Source: CAZHSN01 sp964535125
GTDB taxonomy: Bacteria > Armatimonadota > HRBIN16
NCBI GenBank assembly: GCA_964535125.1
Contig: CAZHSN010000035.1
Coordinates: 1 to 25,622 of the forward strand
Direction: 5' to 3'
Length of the DNA stretch: 25,622 bases
Shown: piece after piece, positions 1-8,327 of the stretch
Layout: each line of letters opens with the position of its first letter
How positions within the stretch are numbered: position 1 is the stretch's first letter
Program-made: the position numbers and the translations under genes
The notes under the pieces: generated by a model
What the model saw: the letters and a program-made list of their open reading frames with translations, nothing else
The model's database searches: none
Told to the model about the DNA's origin: nothing

Positions 1-1631
1 ACCATATCTTCCGCCCGGCTGTTCTCTCCCACGATCTGACCTTCATACACCTCATCACCCGGAGAGACAAACAGCGTGGCGCGCTCTTGAATGGACTCGA
101 TCGCATACGCCGTTGCCAGTCCCGTCTCTTTAGCGATCAGGCTGCCGGTAGACCGCACGGGGATGTCGCCCCGCCATGGTGCGTACCGCTTGTACACATG
201 CGACATCAAGCCCAGACCGCGGGTCAGCGTCAAGAACACCGACCGGAACCCCATCAACCCTCGCGTCGGCGCTTCGAAGATCAACCGGTTCAACCCTGCA
301 GGGTCTTTGTCCATGAACAATAGCTCACCGCGTCTGCGAGAGACCTCGTCAATCACCGCGCCGAGCGCGTCATCATGCACATCGATGGTCAACTCCTCGG
401 TCGGTTCACATAACACCCCGTCGATCATGCGCGTGATCGCCTGGGGCCTGCTGACCATCACCTCATACAGCTCACGGCGCATCGTTTCGATCAGGATCGC
501 GAGTTGCAATTCGCCGCGGCCGCTCACTTTCAACGTGTCATGCTGCTCACCCGGCTCCACGCGCAGGCTGATGTTCACACGGGTCTCGCGCTCCAGTCGG
601 GCCTTCAGGTTGCGCATCATCAGCCATTTACCGCTGCGCCCAGCCCATGGGCTGCTGTTGACAATAAAGTCCATGGAAACGGTTGGCTCATCGATGTCAA
701 TCAGCGGCAAGGGATCCGGCGCATCCGGCGCGCAGAGCGTCTCGCCGATCTGCAGCTCTTCACAGCCGGCCATCAATATGATGTCACCAGCAGATGCGCT
801 CTCCGGTTCGATTTGGTGCAATCCCTGCCAGGCATACAGCTTGGACACCGTGAAGGACTGCACGCTGCCGTCACGCTTCAACAGAGACAGGGTATCGCCT
901 TTACGCACTCTGCCGCGCAGCACTTTACCGCCAAACAACCGTCCGACATAGTCGTCGTAATCCAGATTGGTGATCTGCAGTTGGAACGGTCCATCACAAT
1001 CGGCGGCCGGCGGGGGCACTTCACGCAGGACCATATCGAACAACGGTGCGATGCCGGCCGGCGTGTCCTCCGGATTCAAGACGGCGTATCCCTGTGCCGC
1101 CGATGCAAACAGATACGGAAAGTCCAGCATATGTTCCGGGCAGCCCAGTTCAATGAACAGGTCCAGTACCTCATCCACCACATCGTAAGGACGCGCGCCG
1201 GGCCGGTCGATCTTGTTGATCACCACCAGCGGCTTGAGCTTCTGCTGCAGCGCCTTACGCAGAACAAACCGCGTTTGGGGCATCGGGCCTTCGCAAGCGT
1301 CCACCAACAACAGCACACCGTCCACCGATCGAAGGATCCGTTCCACCTCGCCGCCGAAATCCGAGTGTCCCGGCGTATCCACGATGTTGATGCGTACATC
1401 ATTCCAGTTCACCGAGGTGACTTTACTCAGGATGGTAATCCCCTTCTCACGCTCCAGATCGTTGGAATCCATGACGCGTTCGGCAACCACCTGGTTGTCA
1501 CGGAACACCCCCGACTGACGCAGCATGGCGTCCACTAAAGTGGTCTTTCCATGATCGACATGGGCAATAATGGCGATATTACGGACATCGTGACGGACGC
1601 GCGGTTCCAGTGACGGAGCGGATGTGGACAT
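1..1631 (-). CDS. typA: Translational GTPase BipA/TypA (C-terminus cut by window edge)
   Basis: An open minus-strand frame of 543 codons begins at the ATG at 1631 and leaves the window at base 1. BipA proteins are usually about 600-615 residues, so roughly the last 60-70 are missing. The G domain is intact: AHVDHGKTT (P-loop, residues 23-31), DTPGHSDFGGEVERIL (switch II) and NKID. Downstream come elongation-factor-type domains II, III and V (for example RVEPGEQHDTLKVSGRGELQLAIL) and the BipA-specific C-terminal start (GSLIAKETGLATAYAIESIQERATLF, EVYEGQIVGE). In the known family the protein binds the 70S ribosome, hydrolyses GTP and helps ribosome assembly and stress or low-temperature growth. 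The Shine-Dalgarno is weak (AAGGA about 13 nt upstream). It is transcribed divergently from the glycosidase cluster. Identification is firm. Confidence 0.95.
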   Translation of the reverse strand, partial: MSTSAPSLEPRVRHDVRNIAIIAHVDHGKTTLVDAMLRQSGVFRDNQVVAERVMDSNDLEREKGITILSKVTSVNWNDVRINIVDTPGHSDFGGEVERILRSVDGVLLLVDACEGPMPQTRFVLRKALQQKLKPLVVINKIDRPGARPYDVVDEVLDLFIELGCPEHMLDFPYLFASAAQGYAVLNPEDTPAGIAPLFDMVLREVPPPAADCDGPFQLQITNLDYDDYVGRLFGGKVLRGRVRKGDTLSLLKRDGSVQSFTVSKLYAWQGLHQIEPESASAGDIILMAGCEELQIGETLCAPDAPDPLPLIDIDEPTVSMDFIVNSSPWAGRSGKWLMMRNLKARLERETRVNISLRVEPGEQHDTLKVSGRGELQLAILIETMRRELYEVMVSRPQAITRMIDGVLCEPTEELTIDVHDDALGAVIDEVSRRRGELLFMDKDPAGLNRLIFEAPTRGLMGFRSVFLTLTRGLGLMSHVYKRYAPWRGDIPVRSTGSLIAKETGLATAYAIESIQERATLFVSPGDEVYEGQIVGENSRAEDM

Positions 1632-1713
1632 ACAGGCAGAGTTATCCTTGGCGATGATTGGGGACAGGTGGCAGAGGCCCAAGCGGGTTCAATGACATCG
1701 GATACCTGATAAC

Positions 1714-1722
1714 AGTATACCA
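1714..1722 (-). promoter_or_regulatory. Extended -10 promoter of typA
   Basis: On the minus strand TGGTATACT reads as an extended -10 (TG-n-TATACT) 83 bp upstream of the typA ATG. No good -35 hexamer lies 16-18 bp upstream, which extended -10 promoters can tolerate. The same TGGTAT core recurs ahead of the SLH-porin genes in this window, which supports it. Confidence 0.5.
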
Positions 1723-1800
1723 TCGAACAGGGCGCCGCAGGCAGGATGTTCCATCCCGCACAGCGTATGTTAAGACAGTCATACTGGCTGGAGGCTCGCC

Positions 1801-2658
1801 ATGAACCGTTCGGAGGTGCAGATCCGCGATCCATTTGTGTTGCCGGTGCGCGCAGAGCACCGTTATTACATGTATGGCACCTGCGGACCGGGACCGGGGT
1901 ATTGGTGCTACCGAAGCGCCGGTGCTGACCTGGATCATTGGGAAGGACCGATGAACATATTTCAACCGGACGCCTCCTTTCCCGGGACGCGGGATTGGTG
2001 GGCGCCTGAGGTGCATGCCTGGCAAGGACGCTATTACCTGTTCGCATCGTTCATCGGTGATAAGACCCAACGCGGCACAGGGGTGTTCGTGTCCGGAAGT
2101 CCGGCGGGGCCGTTCCAACTGATCAGCAACGGCGCTGTGACGCCTCATCACTGGGACTGCCTGGATGGTCACCTGTATGTTGACTCCCGGCGACAGCCGT
2201 GGATCGTGTTCTGCCATGAGTGGACACAGGTCGCCGATGGGTCGATGGTCGCCATGCGGTTGACACAAGATCTCAGCGCGACCGTGGGTGAACCGTTCAC
2301 GCTGTTCTATGCATCTTCCGCCCCATGGCGCAAGCCGGATACCAGCCAGCGTCAGTTTGTTACCGACGGCCCGTTCATACACCGCCTGCGCTCCGGCCGG
2401 CTGCTCATGCTCTGGTCCAGCTTTGGCACAGGCGACTACATGGTGGGAATGGCCGCGGCGCGCGACATACGCGGTCCGTGGACACAATTGACGCAACCGT
2501 TATGGTCGGATGACGGCGGCCATCCGATGCTGTTCCGCACCTTCGAAGGCCAATTGACGCTCAGCCTGCACGCCCCGAATAAGGGCGGACGGGAACGTGC
2601 TGTGTTCAGCCCAGTCAGTGAGCGCGGCGACCGTCTGGCGCTGATGCCGGCGATGTGA
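1801..2658 (+). CDS. Glycoside hydrolase family 43-like protein
   Basis: A 285-residue protein without signal peptide, so probably cytosolic. The ATG at 1801 has a GGAGG at 1790-1794, 6 nt upstream. The N-terminus carries the GH43 hallmark IRDPFVL with the presumed catalytic base D10, followed by blade motifs of a five-bladed propeller: WWAPEVH, HWDCLDGHLYVD (D122, presumed pKa-modulating Asp), CHEW (E140), VTDGPF (D189), MLWSSFG, and GGHPMLFRTFEG near the end. Family members cleave arabinose or xylose linkages in arabinan and arabinoxylan. In the third-blade position where many GH43 enzymes have the general acid Glu, this protein has VTDGPF, so E140 may be the acid or the activity may differ. 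It is the first gene of the plus-strand cluster, 42 bp before the GH3 gene. Family call is good; substrate is inferred. Confidence 0.8.
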   Translation: MNRSEVQIRDPFVLPVRAEHRYYMYGTCGPGPGYWCYRSAGADLDHWEGPMNIFQPDASFPGTRDWWAPEVHAWQGRYYLFASFIGDKTQRGTGVFVSGSPAGPFQLISNGAVTPHHWDCLDGHLYVDSRRQPWIVFCHEWTQVADGSMVAMRLTQDLSATVGEPFTLFYASSAPWRKPDTSQRQFVTDGPFIHRLRSGRLLMLWSSFGTGDYMVGMAAARDIRGPWTQLTQPLWSDDGGHPMLFRTFEGQLTLSLHAPNKGGRERAVFSPVSERGDRLALMPAM

Positions 2659-2700
2659 CCAGTCGGCAATCAGCCAATGCATACACCAGGAGGATATCCC

Positions 2701-5316
2701 ATGCGTGTTCGAACCGCGTTCATGTTGCTGTTGTTGACAGCTGCCGGCCTGTGTCAAGCCCAGGACCTGTTCCGTGACGTGAATGCGCCCCCCGAAGCGC
2801 GAGCGGCCGACATCGTACAGCGCATGACGCTGCAGGAGAAGATCCCGCAACTGGCGCATGACGCACCGGCGATCCCGCGGCTGGGCATCCCGGCATACAC
2901 CTGGGGAAACGAGTGCCTGCACGGCGTGATGGGACATGAGGCGACCGTGTTCCCGCAGGCTATCGGCATGGCAGCGTCTTGGAACACCGACCTGATGCAT
3001 CGCGTAGCCGATGCGATCAGCACCGAAGCGCGCGCGCTGCACCACGACGCGTTCCGAAAGGGCCAGACCGGTTATATGCAAGGGCTGACCTATTGGTCAC
3101 CCAACATCAACATATTCCGCGATCCGCGCTGGGGACGCGGCCAAGAGACATACGGTGAAGACCCCTTTCTGACCGGACGTATGGCGGTGGCGTTCGTCAC
3201 CGGTCTGCAGGGAAACGATCCCAAGCACCTCAAGCTGGTTTCCACGGTGAAACACTTCGCGGTACACAGCGGACCCGACCCGCTGCGGCACTCCTTCGAT
3301 GCACATTGTGATGAAAGGGACCTTTGGGATACCTATCTGCCTCACTTCGAAACCGCCATACGCGAAGCCGGCGCATGGTCCGTGATGGGCGCCTACAACC
3401 GGTTCCGCGGCGTACCGTGCTGCGCCAATCCGTTTCTGCTGCAGGAAGTACTACGTGACCGATGGGGCTTCCGGGGATATGTGGTTTCAGACTGTGGAGC
3501 CATTGAGAACATCTGGCAGACGCACAAGGTGAAACCGGACGCGCCGGCGGCGGCAGCAGCGGCTGTAGCTGCCGGCTGCGATGTGGCCTGCGGCGGAGAC
3601 AGTTACCGCCAGTTGGAGGTGGCTGTCACGCGCGGAGAGATCACGGAGGAGCAGATCGATGTCGCCTGCAGACGTCTGTTTGAAGCGCGCATCCGGCTGG
3701 GCATGTTCGATCCGCCTAAAACCGTCCGCTGGGCGTCGATCGGAACCGATGTGGTGTGCTCACCTCAGCACAGACAGCTCTCGCGCGACATGGCGCGCCA
3801 GTCGCTCGTACTGCTCAAAAACCACAAGAACCTGCTGCCCTTGCACAGCGCGCGTCTGCGTCGCGTAGCGGTGATAGGACCGTTGGCCGACCGACCGCTG
3901 CTGGGCAACTACTCGGCCACTCCCAGAAAACCCGTGACGGTGTACCAGGGCGTTCGCGACCGCCTGAGGGGTGTTGCGGTTGTGGATTATGACGAGGGCT
4001 GCCCGCTGATCATTGATGGCTTACAACCAGTGCCGATGCAGCACCTGCGTCCGGAGTCAGGAGCCGGACAGGGACTGACAGGACGTTATTATGCATCTGA
4101 TACGCCCCAGGGAGAGCCAGCCGCTGTGGTTCCCGTCGAGCCGGTGGACCATGACTGGGTGAACGGAGGTCCGGAAGTGTTACGGGACCGCTCCGATCAC
4201 TTCTCCGTGATCTGGCGTGGAACCCTGACGCCGCCCGAAGACGGTGAGTACCAGCTGGGTGTTGCGGCCGATGATGGAGTCCGTCTGCGCGTAAATGGAA
4301 AAACCGTTGTGGACAGTTGGATCATCACGCCGCGTACGCTCAGGACGGGCGCCGTCACACTGAAGGCGAACCGCCCGGTCTCCATAGAACTGGAGTATTT
4401 CGAAGGGGAAGGCCAGGCCAGTGTCACACTGATGTGGCAACGGCCTTCGGCGCCCTCCGGCGTGTCGCCACGCGCCATTGAACTGGCCAGACAGGCTGAT
4501 GTGGTGATTGCGGTACTGGGTGTCAGCAGCCATACCGAGTTGCGTGGCGGTCAGGCAGAAATCGTTGAAGACGAAGGCGTGGACCGCAAGCACACAGGAT
4601 TGCCGGCCATGCAGGACAAACTGCTGCGGGCTTTGGCGGCTGCCGGCAAGCCGGTGGTGCTGCTGCTTACAGGCGCAGGTGTATCCGTGCCTTGGGCAGA
4701 CACACACGTGCCGGCGATCATGCAGATCTGGTACCCGGGAGATGACGGTGGGCACGCGGTAGCGGACGTGCTCTTTGGCGATGTGTCGCCGGCCGGCCGC
4801 ATGCCGCTCACCATTGTGCGACAGGACAGCGACCTGCCCGCATTCACGGATTATGCAATGGACGGACGGACATACCGCTACAGCGGCCGGACACCGCTCT
4901 ATCCGTTCGGATATGGACTGAGTTACAGTCGCTTCGTATACAGCGGCCTGCGTATCGAGCCGGCGAAACCGCAACGCAATTCGCCCGTTACCGTGCGCAC
5001 CCGTGTTACCAACGTCGGCCAAGTGGACGCCGATGAGGTGGTGCAGTTGTACATCTCCTATCCCAAGCCACCATCCGGTGAGCGGGCGCCTATCCGTAAA
5101 CTGGCGGGGTTCACACGCGTGCATCTGCGGGCAGGCGAATCTCGCGAAATCGTCTTCACACTCAAGCCGCGTGACTTCGAGTACATCAACCGTACAGGCT
5201 CCCGTGCGTTCACTCCGGGTTGGTTCACCATCACGGCGGGGGGATGCCAAGGCGACCGAGTCAGCCTGCAGCGCGGCGCGTCTCCCGTGGTGCGTGCACG
5301 TCTGCAGGTTCAATAG
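2701..5316 (+). CDS. Secreted GH3 beta-xylosidase/beta-glucosidase with PA14 insertion
   Basis: The start is placed at 2701, not the upstream in-frame ATG at 2677, because AGGAGG (2688-2693) sits 7 nt before it and the product then begins with a clean signal peptide (MRVRTAFMLLLLTAAGLCQA). The protein has 871 residues: GH3 N-terminal barrel with YTWGNECLHGV, KHF near 184 and the nucleophile D264 in VVSDCGAIENI; GH3 C-terminal domain interrupted by a PA14 domain (about 459-582, LTGRYY to LMWQRPS); the likely acid/base E625 in EDEGVDR; and a fibronectin III-like tail from about 760. NECLHGV and SDCGA resemble the beta-xylosidase branch of GH3. It probably releases terminal xylose or glucose from oligosaccharides outside the cytoplasm. 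The next gene starts 4 bp after its stop. Confidence 0.92.
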   Translation: MRVRTAFMLLLLTAAGLCQAQDLFRDVNAPPEARAADIVQRMTLQEKIPQLAHDAPAIPRLGIPAYTWGNECLHGVMGHEATVFPQAIGMAASWNTDLMHRVADAISTEARALHHDAFRKGQTGYMQGLTYWSPNINIFRDPRWGRGQETYGEDPFLTGRMAVAFVTGLQGNDPKHLKLVSTVKHFAVHSGPDPLRHSFDAHCDERDLWDTYLPHFETAIREAGAWSVMGAYNRFRGVPCCANPFLLQEVLRDRWGFRGYVVSDCGAIENIWQTHKVKPDAPAAAAAAVAAGCDVACGGDSYRQLEVAVTRGEITEEQIDVACRRLFEARIRLGMFDPPKTVRWASIGTDVVCSPQHRQLSRDMARQSLVLLKNHKNLLPLHSARLRRVAVIGPLADRPLLGNYSATPRKPVTVYQGVRDRLRGVAVVDYDEGCPLIIDGLQPVPMQHLRPESGAGQGLTGRYYASDTPQGEPAAVVPVEPVDHDWVNGGPEVLRDRSDHFSVIWRGTLTPPEDGEYQLGVAADDGVRLRVNGKTVVDSWIITPRTLRTGAVTLKANRPVSIELEYFEGEGQASVTLMWQRPSAPSGVSPRAIELARQADVVIAVLGVSSHTELRGGQAEIVEDEGVDRKHTGLPAMQDKLLRALAAAGKPVVLLLTGAGVSVPWADTHVPAIMQIWYPGDDGGHAVADVLFGDVSPAGRMPLTIVRQDSDLPAFTDYAMDGRTYRYSGRTPLYPFGYGLSYSRFVYSGLRIEPAKPQRNSPVTVRTRVTNVGQVDADEVVQLYISYPKPPSGERAPIRKLAGFTRVHLRAGESREIVFTLKPRDFEYINRTGSRAFTPGWFTITAGGCQGDRVSLQRGASPVVRARLQVQ

Positions 5317-5319
5317 AAG

Positions 5320-6282
5320 GTGAACGCCATCCCGCCGCGCGTCTCCGCGATTGTCGTGAACTGGAACACATGCGACTGCCTGGATCGATGCCTGCAGACG
5401 CTGTCTGAACTCTGGCTGTCTGGTGCGGGTCAAGTGATCGTGGTGGACAACGCCTCAACAGACGGGAGTCCGGAGATGGTGCGGCGCAAGTACCCTGAGG
5501 TGATATTGCTCGCACTGACATCCAATGTGGGGTTCGGCCCGGGGTGCAACGCCGGGTTAGCACGTGCGGACGCACCCTATGCGCTGCTGTTGAACAGCGA
5601 CATTGAGTCAGAGCCCGGTGCGGTGATGCGGCTTGTAGAGTTTCTGGATAGCCATCCCGACGCCGGCGCCTGTGGTGGGCGGCTGGTTCTACCAAATGGC
5701 GCTACGCAAACGTCTGCCGGCCTGCAGCTCAACCTCTGGTGGGTGTTCTGTGAACAGTTTTACCTGGCTAAACTGTTTCCCGCCACCCGTTTGTTCGGCG
5801 GATACACGCTGACCTGGTGGGACTACGCCTCAGACCGACCTGTCGATCAGGTAGTGGGGGCGTGTCTGTTGCTGCGTCGCGCAGCGGATGAGCGCTTCCC
5901 GCGTTTCGACGAACGCTATTTCATGTATGCGGAGGATACAGACCTGTGTGAACGCATCCGCCGCACCGGTCAGCAGATCTGGTACGTACACGATGCGGTT
6001 TTCCATCACCGTTTAGGGGCAAGCAGCGAACAGAAGCCGGTCCGCGCAGCGATGATCGCCCAGTACAACATAAGCCGTGGCATCTACTTCCATGACCGCC
6101 AGGGGGCGCCGGGTTTTGCGCGGCTGAAGGCGCTGGTTACCGGCGGTGCGCTGCTGCGACTGGGCATATGGCAGTCGTTGGGCGCGTTGGGCCGCGCGGG
6201 AGCCGCCGAACAGGTCCAGCTGTTCCGCGAGGTGCTCAACCTGACCCGGCAGATGCGTAAACCAGATACAATATTCCAGTGA
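5320..6282 (+). CDS. Family 2 glycosyltransferase (rhamnosyltransferase/WbbL-like)
   Basis: A 320-residue GT-A protein starting at a GTG four bases after the GH3 stop; no in-frame ATG would keep the first strand, VSAIVVNWN. Visible motifs are VVDNASTDGS (D43), NVGFGPGCNAGL, LLLNSD (residues 91-94, the DxD-like nucleotide-sugar/metal site) and FMYAEDTDLCERIRRTG near residue 205, followed by VFHHRLGASS. This pattern is typical of the GT2 rhamnosyltransferase-like group that adds sugars to polysaccharides or glycolipids at the membrane. There is no clear transmembrane span, though the C-terminal part (GALLRLGIWQSLG) could be amphipathic. Its 3' end overlaps the next gene by 4 bp (GTGA). A biosynthetic enzyme inside a glycosidase cluster is unexpected. 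The acceptor cannot be told. Confidence 0.88.
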   Translation: MNAIPPRVSAIVVNWNTCDCLDRCLQTLSELWLSGAGQVIVVDNASTDGSPEMVRRKYPEVILLALTSNVGFGPGCNAGLARADAPYALLLNSDIESEPGAVMRLVEFLDSHPDAGACGGRLVLPNGATQTSAGLQLNLWWVFCEQFYLAKLFPATRLFGGYTLTWWDYASDRPVDQVVGACLLLRRAADERFPRFDERYFMYAEDTDLCERIRRTGQQIWYVHDAVFHHRLGASSEQKPVRAAMIAQYNISRGIYFHDRQGAPGFARLKALVTGGALLRLGIWQSLGALGRAGAAEQVQLFREVLNLTRQMRKPDTIFQ

Positions 6283-6806
6283 ACACACCCGAGTTCAACA
6301 TAGATCACCGGGTCGAACAGGAGCGTCTGGTGATGCTGGCGCTGAGTCGAACGCTGGCTGCACAGGGCCTCATCCCTGTAGCGATGGGCGACGGCGCGGT
6401 CCGGCTGATCAGCGGCATGGACACAGGCGATGGCCCACTGGAAGTCGCCTGCGCCGATACCGAGGCGCTGGAGACCGCGCTGTCGACGTCGGGGTTCACC
6501 TGTGAAACCGGATTGTGGATCGGCCCGCAGGGCGCTCGGTTGCGCCTGTTGGGCGGTCTGGCATCCGATCTGAGTTGCGTTGATGTGCTGCAATATGAGG
6601 ACGGTGAAATCCATGTCTCCGGTGCGGAGGACCTGTTGATCTCGCTGCTGTTGCGGTCACGGGATGCCGGCGCTGATGGCGTGGACGAGCGCGCCCGATT
6701 GCTCTGGATCGCAGTGCATCCGGATTGGGACATGGAGTATCTGCAAGACCGATGCGAAGACGAACACCTCATACCGTGGCTGCAGCAATTGGAGGCCATC
6801 CGATGA
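6279..6806 (+). CDS. Uncharacterised protein, possibly a degenerate nucleotidyltransferase-fold protein
   Basis: A 175-residue soluble acidic protein beginning at a GTG that overlaps the preceding stop (GTGA, 6279-6282) and ending in ATGA overlap with the next gene, so it is translationally coupled on both sides. I do not firmly recognise it. The layout resembles nucleotidyltransferase-like families such as AbiEii/DUF6036: VAMGDGAVRL where those have a GG motif, then a strand where D-x-D would be but reads GPLEVAC, a STSGFTCETGLWI stretch (L...GF), and the ending VSGAEDLLISLLLRSRDAGADGVDERARLLW plus DWDMEYLQDRC. If the relation is right, the catalytic Asp pair has been lost. No signal peptide or membrane segment. 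Function unknown. Confidence 0.75.
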   Translation: MNTPEFNIDHRVEQERLVMLALSRTLAAQGLIPVAMGDGAVRLISGMDTGDGPLEVACADTEALETALSTSGFTCETGLWIGPQGARLRLLGGLASDLSCVDVLQYEDGEIHVSGAEDLLISLLLRSRDAGADGVDERARLLWIAVHPDWDMEYLQDRCEDEHLIPWLQQLEAIR

Positions 6807-8275
6807 TCATTCGTTGGCTCGTGACGGCCGTTGCGTTGATCGGCTGCTGCAGTTGGTCCCATGCTCAGACCAGCACGCTGCCCACGCCACAGCAACCCGC
6901 AGAGACGATGGATCAACTCGTGGAAACGCTGAAGCAGTCCCCTGTGTTCGTAACACGCCGCATGGAGCCGCGCGTCGACCGCAATGCCTTGACACAAGCG
7001 GCGGAACGCCTTGCGCCGTTCCAGGTAAAGTTCATCGTGGTGTACAGCATCCCATCCACGGTGGGTGACGCCTCCCGGTTGGCTCGGCTGGTTCGGCAGA
7101 ACCTCAACATACAAGATGGCGTCGTGATCGTGGCTACCGCGACCGGTGTCCGAGCGTCCAGCACGGTGTTGACCGGCCCCCAGATGACGCGCGCGTTTCA
7201 GACCGTGGCCTCACGCTTCAGCACGACGAACTACACCGACGGGTTGGTCGCGTATGCCGAGGAGATGCACCGGACCGTCGCGGACGCGCGCGCACGGAGC
7301 AAGCAGACAACCACGGTGTTTCTGGCGGGTGTCGGATTGGTGGTTATCTTCGCCGTTGGCGCGTCCCGCAAGCGCCGGCAACGCGAGATGACCCGGCTGA
7401 CACGCCGGGCGCGTGAAGTGCGGGCACGGCTCATGGATGCCATCACCGCCATCGACAGCGAATTGGACGTGATGATGGTGGGCCCCTATCGCGATCGGGC
7501 GATGGACCTGCGCCAGTCGGCTGCTTTGGGGTTGGAGCAGGCCTCAGCGCTGATGGAGCAGGCAGTGAAACCGTCTGAGTTGTGGAAAGCGTTGGATCTG
7601 CTGGAAACCGCCGATGATCAACTGCGCAAAGCGCGTATGCATGTGCGCGATGGCGGCGGGCACATTGAAGAACCCGAATCGGCCGACACGCCGGCTCAGC
7701 CGGGTGCGCCGGTCATCCCGGATATCCGACTGGACGGCTGCTTCTTCTGTTCCAAGCCGCAATCCATGCAGCCCATGCAGCCGGTGACGCTGTCTCAGCC
7801 CGACGGTGACCGCCGGGTATGGGCCTGTTCCGACTGCGCACAGCAACTGAGCCGCGGCGAGCGCCCTCAGATGCGCGTGTTCCGCGATGGAGACCGAGTC
7901 ACCCCCTGGTACGACCGGCCGGGTTATGACCCCAATCGGGATTATGGCCGCGGCGGTATGGATCTGGTGGACATGATGATACTGGGAAGCATCTTCAGCG
8001 GGGGGTGGGGCGGCCATCATCACCATCACTACCACACCGGTGATCCGTCGGCGGCGCACACCGGAGATCTGCAAGCCGATGCGACACTGAACGACGCCGG
8101 GGGCGGCGAACTGCTGGGTGGGCTGGGCGGCGTGTTCGACACCGACAGTGACGGCGGCTTGGGCGCGTTCAGCGATGACGTGGGAGGCGGCGACCTGTTA
8201 GGCGGCTTTGGCGGGGAGTTCGACGCCGGAGGCGACGCAGGCGACATCAGCGACTTGGGCGGCGGTGACTTCTAG
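6803..8275 (+). CDS. TPM-domain membrane protein with zinc ribbon, His run and acidic Gly-rich tail
   Basis: The start is the ATG at 6803, overlapping the upstream stop as ATGA; an upstream in-frame ATG at 6725 would add residues ahead of the signal peptide. The 490-residue product has an N-terminal export signal (MIIRWLVTAVALIGCC...SHAQ), with LIGC also readable as a lipobox. A TPM-like domain follows (about 35-160: FIVVYSIPSTVGDASRLARLV, DGVVIVAT, YTDGLVAYAEEM). Then come one transmembrane segment (about 169-187), a basic stop-transfer RKRRQR, a charged helical region, a putative zinc ribbon with C313, C316, C342 and C345, a GGWGGHHHHHYH run (His 405-411), and an Asp/Gly tail (about 425-490) with GGGDLLGG repeats. 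TPM proteins are membrane-anchored and poorly understood, with roles proposed in photosystem repair and envelope quality control. The cytoplasmic half is unusual. Confidence 0.8.
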   Translation: MIIRWLVTAVALIGCCSWSHAQTSTLPTPQQPAETMDQLVETLKQSPVFVTRRMEPRVDRNALTQAAERLAPFQVKFIVVYSIPSTVGDASRLARLVRQNLNIQDGVVIVATATGVRASSTVLTGPQMTRAFQTVASRFSTTNYTDGLVAYAEEMHRTVADARARSKQTTTVFLAGVGLVVIFAVGASRKRRQREMTRLTRRAREVRARLMDAITAIDSELDVMMVGPYRDRAMDLRQSAALGLEQASALMEQAVKPSELWKALDLLETADDQLRKARMHVRDGGGHIEEPESADTPAQPGAPVIPDIRLDGCFFCSKPQSMQPMQPVTLSQPDGDRRVWACSDCAQQLSRGERPQMRVFRDGDRVTPWYDRPGYDPNRDYGRGGMDLVDMMILGSIFSGGWGGHHHHHYHTGDPSAAHTGDLQADATLNDAGGGELLGGLGGVFDTDSDGGLGAFSDDVGGGDLLGGFGGEFDAGGDAGDISDLGGGDF

Positions 8276-8327
8276 CCCCAGACCGAAGCATTTCGATCAT
8301 ACCATCCGCAGAGGAGACCATATATCC

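Noticed and set aside
504..1538. 344-codon plus-strand frame at the left edge
   Set aside because: It lies wholly antisense to typA, whose GTPase motifs are unmistakable.
1632..1800. A promoter for the plus-strand glycosidase cluster
   Set aside because: Several partial -10/-35 matches exist (for example TTCAAT with TAACAG, or CATACT close to the SD) but none is convincing in sequence and spacing.
4180..5433. 417-codon minus-strand frame under the GH3 gene
   Set aside because: It overlaps well-identified GH3 and GT2 coding sequence and its translation is low-complexity Arg/His/Cys-rich with no family motif.
8012..8037. His run in the TPM protein as an engineered tag
   Set aside because: It is internal, interrupted by Tyr and flanked by native Gly/Asp-rich sequence, with mixed CAT/CAC codons, so it looks natural.
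8208..8327. N-terminal extension of rhamnulokinase
   Set aside because: It overlaps the TPM gene out of frame, has no family similarity, and the ATG at 8328 has a GAGGAG upstream and starts right at the FGGY phosphate-binding strand.
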